Source: CAYNJG01 sp965216885 (GTDB lineage Bacteria > Planctomycetota > Planctomycetia > Pirellulales > Pirellulaceae). From it: a DNA stretch of 64,000 nucleotides. The stretch is from NCBI GenBank assembly GCA_965216885.1, contig OZ244208.1, positions 124,001 to 188,000 of the forward strand, in the 5' to 3' direction. A model generated the notes under the pieces. The model ran no database searches, was not told the origin of the DNA, and saw only the letters and a program-made list of their open reading frames with translations. Below, in pieces: positions 62,897 to 64,000 of the stretch (the stretch's first letter is position 1; every line of letters starts with the position of its first letter). The position numbers and the translations under genes were made by a program.

Positions 62897-64000
62897 GCCA
62901 GGGCTCCCGATCGCATACGACGCTGCAGCACGAACGTCGCCAACATCAACATGACCGCCCCTGTCGCGGCGAGTTCAATCGAAGCGACTGTCCAGTGAGG
63001 GCCGTTGAATTCCATCTGCAACCGTTTGATGGATTCGGCGAAAATGTGGTTGGGCATCCACGGCGAGATCGTGTCGCGCAGCAGCGGCGGCAGATTCTGA
63101 CTGGGAATCATTGACCCACCAAGGAATCCAATCAGCATGATCACGACGGTGTTCAGCATCGCCGTCAGGCGTTCGCTGAATATCACGGCCAGCAGCAGGA
63201 AAGCGAATCCCGTACAGAATACCGCGAACGAAATCGTAACGACGCATGTCTCCAGCGGAGCCTGCCACTGAATGCCGAAAATAAGGGCTCCTCCTCCCAG
63301 CATGATGAAAGCCGAGGTCAAAACCACGAACAGCGAGTAAGCGGATTTGGCGATCAGGAAAGGCAGCAACTGATTGTTGCATGTTCGGTAGCGATCGAGC
63401 GTCCGGCTACGTTGTTCGGTGAAAATATCCCTCGTCGAGCCATCCGCTGTGAACAGGAGAAATACGGAGATCAGTCCCGGCATCACAAACGAGAAAATAT
63501 TGAATCCGGGATTGTTGCTCTCGTTGTCTGGCTTTTCCGGTTCCGCCTTCGCCTTGCCAATGCTGATGATCGGCGGAAAGAGATACGCTTCTGCTCGTTC
63601 GAAACGGCCGCCCACATGCGACACGACTCGCAGCAGTTTCTTGACGTCCGGCGCGCCGGAATCATCCAGAATCTCCATCACTTCGGGCACTTCACTGAGC
63701 AACGTTTGCGAAACGGCGTTCAGCAATTCGGCGACTACCCGCATCAACTCTTCGCTAATCGCTGGCATCCAGGACTGCGCCGGATTCTTGATGAGCTCAA
63801 ACGGTGGGGCGACCTTTCCGGCCAGGAATTTCGAAGAAAAGTCTGCCGGCACAACCAGCACCGCGCTGATCTCGTTGCCGTTGACCAGTCGCATGGCTTC
63901 TTCGCGATCGGTGACAATCGTATCGAGAAACTCGGCGCTCTGTTCGCTGGATGCAATGCTGGTCAGCATGCCGCCGACCATGTTGTCGTCTTCATTGACG
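62893..64000 (-). CDS. ABC-2 type permease, N-terminus missing
   Basis: The frame is open to the window edge, so the start lies outside. The visible 369 residues begin in the extracytoplasmic domain (VNEDDNMVGGMLTSIASSEQ, AVLVVPADFSSKFLAGKVAP). They continue with about five helices (FSFVMPGLISVFLLFTADGS, SAYSLFVVLTSAFIMLGGGA, TISFAVFCTGFAFLLLAVIF, MLNTVVIMLIGFLGGSMIPS). Layout and motif (RDIFTEQRSRTLDRYRTC) parallel the second permease. The missing part should hold the first transmembrane helix. Confidence 0.85.
   Translation of the reverse strand, partial: VNEDDNMVGGMLTSIASSEQSAEFLDTIVTDREEAMRLVNGNEISAVLVVPADFSSKFLAGKVAPPFELIKNPAQSWMPAISEELMRVVAELLNAVSQTLLSEVPEVMEILDDSGAPDVKKLLRVVSHVGGRFERAEAYLFPPIISIGKAKAEPEKPDNESNNPGFNIFSFVMPGLISVFLLFTADGSTRDIFTEQRSRTLDRYRTCNNQLLPFLIAKSAYSLFVVLTSAFIMLGGGALIFGIQWQAPLETCVVTISFAVFCTGFAFLLLAVIFSERLTAMLNTVVIMLIGFLGGSMIPSQNLPPLLRDTISPWMPNHIFAESIKRLQMEFNGPHWTVASIELAATGAVMLMLATFVLQRRMRSGALA

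Overview
The window looks like planctomycete DNA, probably from a Pirellulales/Rhodopirellula-like member. Typical markers are a cytochrome c/DUF1587-DUF1592-DUF1588-DUF1585 protein followed by a Tat-signal DUF1552 protein and an ankyrin protein, a giant DUF4347 surface protein, a SdrD-B/dockerin protein whose N-terminus carries a LEPR-like motif, a PEP-CTERM protein, and many small proteins without recognisable families. Everything here was read by eye; no database search was run.

Left part (1-20,473, all minus strand). A 4,984-residue DUF4347/DUF11-type repeat protein is followed by a receiver-like protein lacking its phosphoacceptor, the decayed remains of a FixJ/NarL-type response regulator, a TolC-like outer-membrane protein, a shortened SecA-like ATPase and the start of an HlyD-like adaptor cut by the window edge. 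I read this as a surface protein with a candidate dedicated export apparatus.

Middle part (about 21.2-40.5 kb). This is an accessory region with features of an integrated element. An operon (21,258-26,888) encodes a membrane protein, a 33-residue membrane peptide, a membrane-anchored AAA+ protein with degenerate ATPase motifs, an intact ClpB-type AAA+ ATPase, an HTH-pseudokinase fusion and a membrane-embedded Cas4-like protein. A conventional Ser/Thr kinase is encoded convergently. A second operon (28,256-33,784) carries two winged-helix/replication-relaxation-like proteins, a TraG/VirD4-type coupling ATPase and a TolA-like coiled-coil protein. A third block (34.4-38.6 kb) holds small genes, an MT-A70 methyltransferase and an excisionase-like protein. 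A near-identical sequence of about 24 bp stands upstream of three transcription units. The region ends with helically spaced ATGCA sites, a tmRNA 3'-end fragment, a tyrosine integrase and a tRNA-Met gene that overlaps the integrase 3' end.

Right part (40.5-64 kb). These appear to be ordinary chromosomal genes: sixA, a thioesterase/histidine kinase/receiver operon, asnB, a small acidic membrane protein, an SDR oxidoreductase, the SdrD-B/dockerin protein, the planctomycete cytochrome/DUF1552/ankyrin cluster, a PEP-CTERM protein, an ExbD-like protein and two ABC-2 permeases, the last truncated by the window end.

The most likely undescribed systems are the live/dead AAA+ and kinase/pseudokinase operon at 21-28 kb, the transcription units sharing the 24-bp motif (one with a triple-hairpin leader), and the SecA-like/TolC/HlyD cluster beside the giant adhesin.
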